Shown: positions 62,594 to 64,000 of the stretch, in pieces
Numbering within the stretch: position 1 is the stretch's first letter
Layout of the letters: each line of letters starts with the position of its first letter
Source of the DNA: Lagopus muta
Taxonomy: Eukaryota; Chordata; Aves; Galliformes; Phasianidae
Assembly: GCF_023343835.1 (NCBI RefSeq)
Contig: NC_064439.1
Location: 28,745,933 to 28,809,932, forward strand
Reading direction: 5' to 3'
DNA: 64,000 nt
Position numbers and translations under genes: made by a program
The notes under the pieces: generated by a model
The model's input: only the letters and a program-made list of their open reading frames with translations
Told to the model about the DNA's origin: nothing
Databases searched by the model: none

Positions 62594-62700
62594 TATATAT
62601 TATATATTTATATTATATATACTTATTATTACCTATTATACTTATTATTACCTATTATATTTATATAATTTAGTATAATTGATATAAGATCAATTTGTAC
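62594..62700. repeat. AT-rich block with a 19-bp tandem duplication
   Basis: Nearly pure A/T DNA. CTTATTATTACCTATTATA occurs twice head to tail at 62,622-62,640 and 62,641-62,659. It is low-complexity expansion with no coding content. Confidence 0.9.
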
Positions 62701-63014
62701 CTGTTTAAATACAAATTATCAAGTAGCTTTCCTTGTCTTACTTTTTTGGTCAAACAGAAATTACAAATCTTTGCTTTCATTTTGACAACCTGAGTTTCTA
62801 TTCCTTAAATATATTTGAATCCTTCTTTGTATCCTTTTCAATTGAGTTTATATTGCCTCATTGAATGAGATCAGAGTGATAGTCTGTGGCCATGTGAACT
62901 CTCATTAGCATCTTCTTCAACAGCGTTAATATTTTCTTTTTGAAGAAGCTTAACTGATGTATACTAGAATCTATACCGGTCAAAATGGAGGTTTCATTTT
63001 CTGTTACTTTTTGA

Positions 63015-63470
63015 AGCTTTTTGAAACACTGAATTGGAGAAACATTCAGTTAGAAGTGACCTTGGGAGCTCTGTTGTTCAGCCTCTCACTGGAACCAGGA
63101 TCTGCACTGAATTCGGGAGGGATATTCCACAGCCTGTCTAACTCAATGCTTAATTAAATTCATGGTGTTTTTTTTTATTTGTTTATCCTGAGTTAGAACA
63201 TCCCATTTTCAACTTATAAGCATTGTCTCTTGTCATTCCATCACGTGCATCTGTGAAGAGCCCAGTTGCATCTTCTTGGTTACCTTTTTCTGGCAGGCAG
63301 TTCTTAGGTCTCTTCTGCAGGCTGAAACATTTCTCTCAACATCTTCTTATGGGGCGAGTTCTCCAGCCTTGGCTGTTCTAGTGGCTTCTGAAGGACTCGA
63401 GAAGAAGCGTCTTTCCTTTTACTGGGAGTAGTAAATCAGGAGTAGTATCCCAGATGAGGTCTATTGCTTG
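63015..63470 (-). mobile_element. Old CR1 LINE copy
   Basis: The reverse orientation of CR1 ORF2 and 3' region can be followed loosely through AAGTGACCTTGGGAGCTCTG, CACAGCCTGTCTAACTCAAT, TTGTCATTCCATCACGTGCA, TTAGGTCTCTTCTGCAGGCT and CTCCAGCCTTGGCTGTTCT, in the expected order of the family. Divergence is high and there are gaps, so this is an older insertion than the + strand copies. Confidence 0.7.
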
Positions 63471-64000
63471 AAAAGAGATGATTCTCAAACATTGTGTTGG
63501 TAAAAGTACCAAATACTAAGCACAGGATCTGAAAATGCACAGATAAAGCATTGAGCAGAACTCTACTGTCTTGAGATTATAAAATTAAAAAGATCTATTA
63601 TATGTTTTGAAGAATGTTCTCTTGTATTTTGCATGGTAGAAACAAAGTTTAATTTACGGTTCTTATCAGATAAGTTCTTGAATAGTGTTATTTTCTTGTA
63701 GTAACGTGACTTTGGAATTTTGTTTTAACATGACTTACGTGGATTGAAGTACTCCCTTTGTAGAAGCATACAAAGCAAATGACATAAACAACCTGTGTCT
63801 AGGGTTTTAATTATGCAAAATTCTAATTATTTGAGTTTTTGACAGTTATCACTAGATCTCCAGGGTGCCTAACTATTGAACTGAAACCTTGCTTTGACAA
63901 GAGGTGAGTGAACTACAAGCATGAATGTAAGATTTCCAAGGGAAAACATTGAAACACTAAATTTCAAATGGAAAACAAACAGCGTGCACAAAGTAACTGT
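63471..64000. other. Intron-like DNA to the window edge
   Basis: AT-rich DNA without recognised repeats. One weak exon candidate (63,846-63,903 +) is given under findings. Confidence 0.35.

Noticed and set aside
1-64000. CRISPR arrays, operons, phage or bacterial features
   Set aside because: Avian repeats, CpG islands and spliced-gene signals show vertebrate nuclear DNA. No spaced short repeats or bacterial gene structure are present.

Overview
This window reads as nuclear DNA of a bird, most likely a galliform (chicken, turkey, quail or relative). It is AT-rich, non-coding for most of its length, and broken by two sharp CpG islands. It carries nine truncated CR1 LINE copies, several ending in the avian (ATTCTGTG)n tail, and two copies of a mariner DNA transposon that I recognise as the Galluhop-type family of galliform genomes. 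There is no long open frame that looks like a whole gene. There are no operons, CRISPR arrays, prophages or tRNA/rRNA genes. The long frames in GC-rich or microsatellite DNA are composition artefacts.

Layout. 1-6,200 is featureless DNA, probably the start of a large first intron. 6,330-7,290 is a CpG-island promoter firing leftward (- strand): CCAAT box, YY1-type element, and a short first exon ending at a good GTAAGA donor after only four possible codons (Met-Leu-Ala-Glu). 7,300-57,000 is about 50 kb of repeat-bearing intergenic or intronic DNA. It holds a 34-unit CTCCT microsatellite (15.3 kb), a nested and rearranged mariner/CR1 block (26.7-28.3 kb), an inverted pair of a dispersed LTR-like element (28.5 and 32.8 kb), a candidate - strand coding exon at 34.8 kb, a C22 homopolymer (36.3 kb) and an internally deleted mariner (43.2-43.8 kb). 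57,150-58,260 is a second CpG island, promoter of a rightward (+ strand) gene. Its first exon carries a 16-codon upstream ORF and ends at a GTGAGT donor, with a perfect MEF2-type site upstream. 57,869-64,000 is then the first part of that gene's intron(s), with weak exon candidates at 62.48 and 63.85 kb.

How it fits together. The window shows two gene starts and almost none of their coding sequence. The leftward gene continues off the left edge and the rightward gene off the right edge. I could not name either gene. A candidate exon at 34.8 kb (good acceptor, near-consensus donor, Kozak ATG, 34 open codons, - strand) suggests the leftward gene may also have a far upstream promoter, perhaps shared with the second CpG island, or that another leftward gene lies in the interval. 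This is inference.

No clearly new biological system was found. The best-supported oddities are the mariner with an internal segment flipped between 9-bp inverted repeats, provable against the second mariner copy in the same window; the inverted pair of promoter-like elements that each carry a splice-donor-like site at the same position; and the unlisted short exon candidates.
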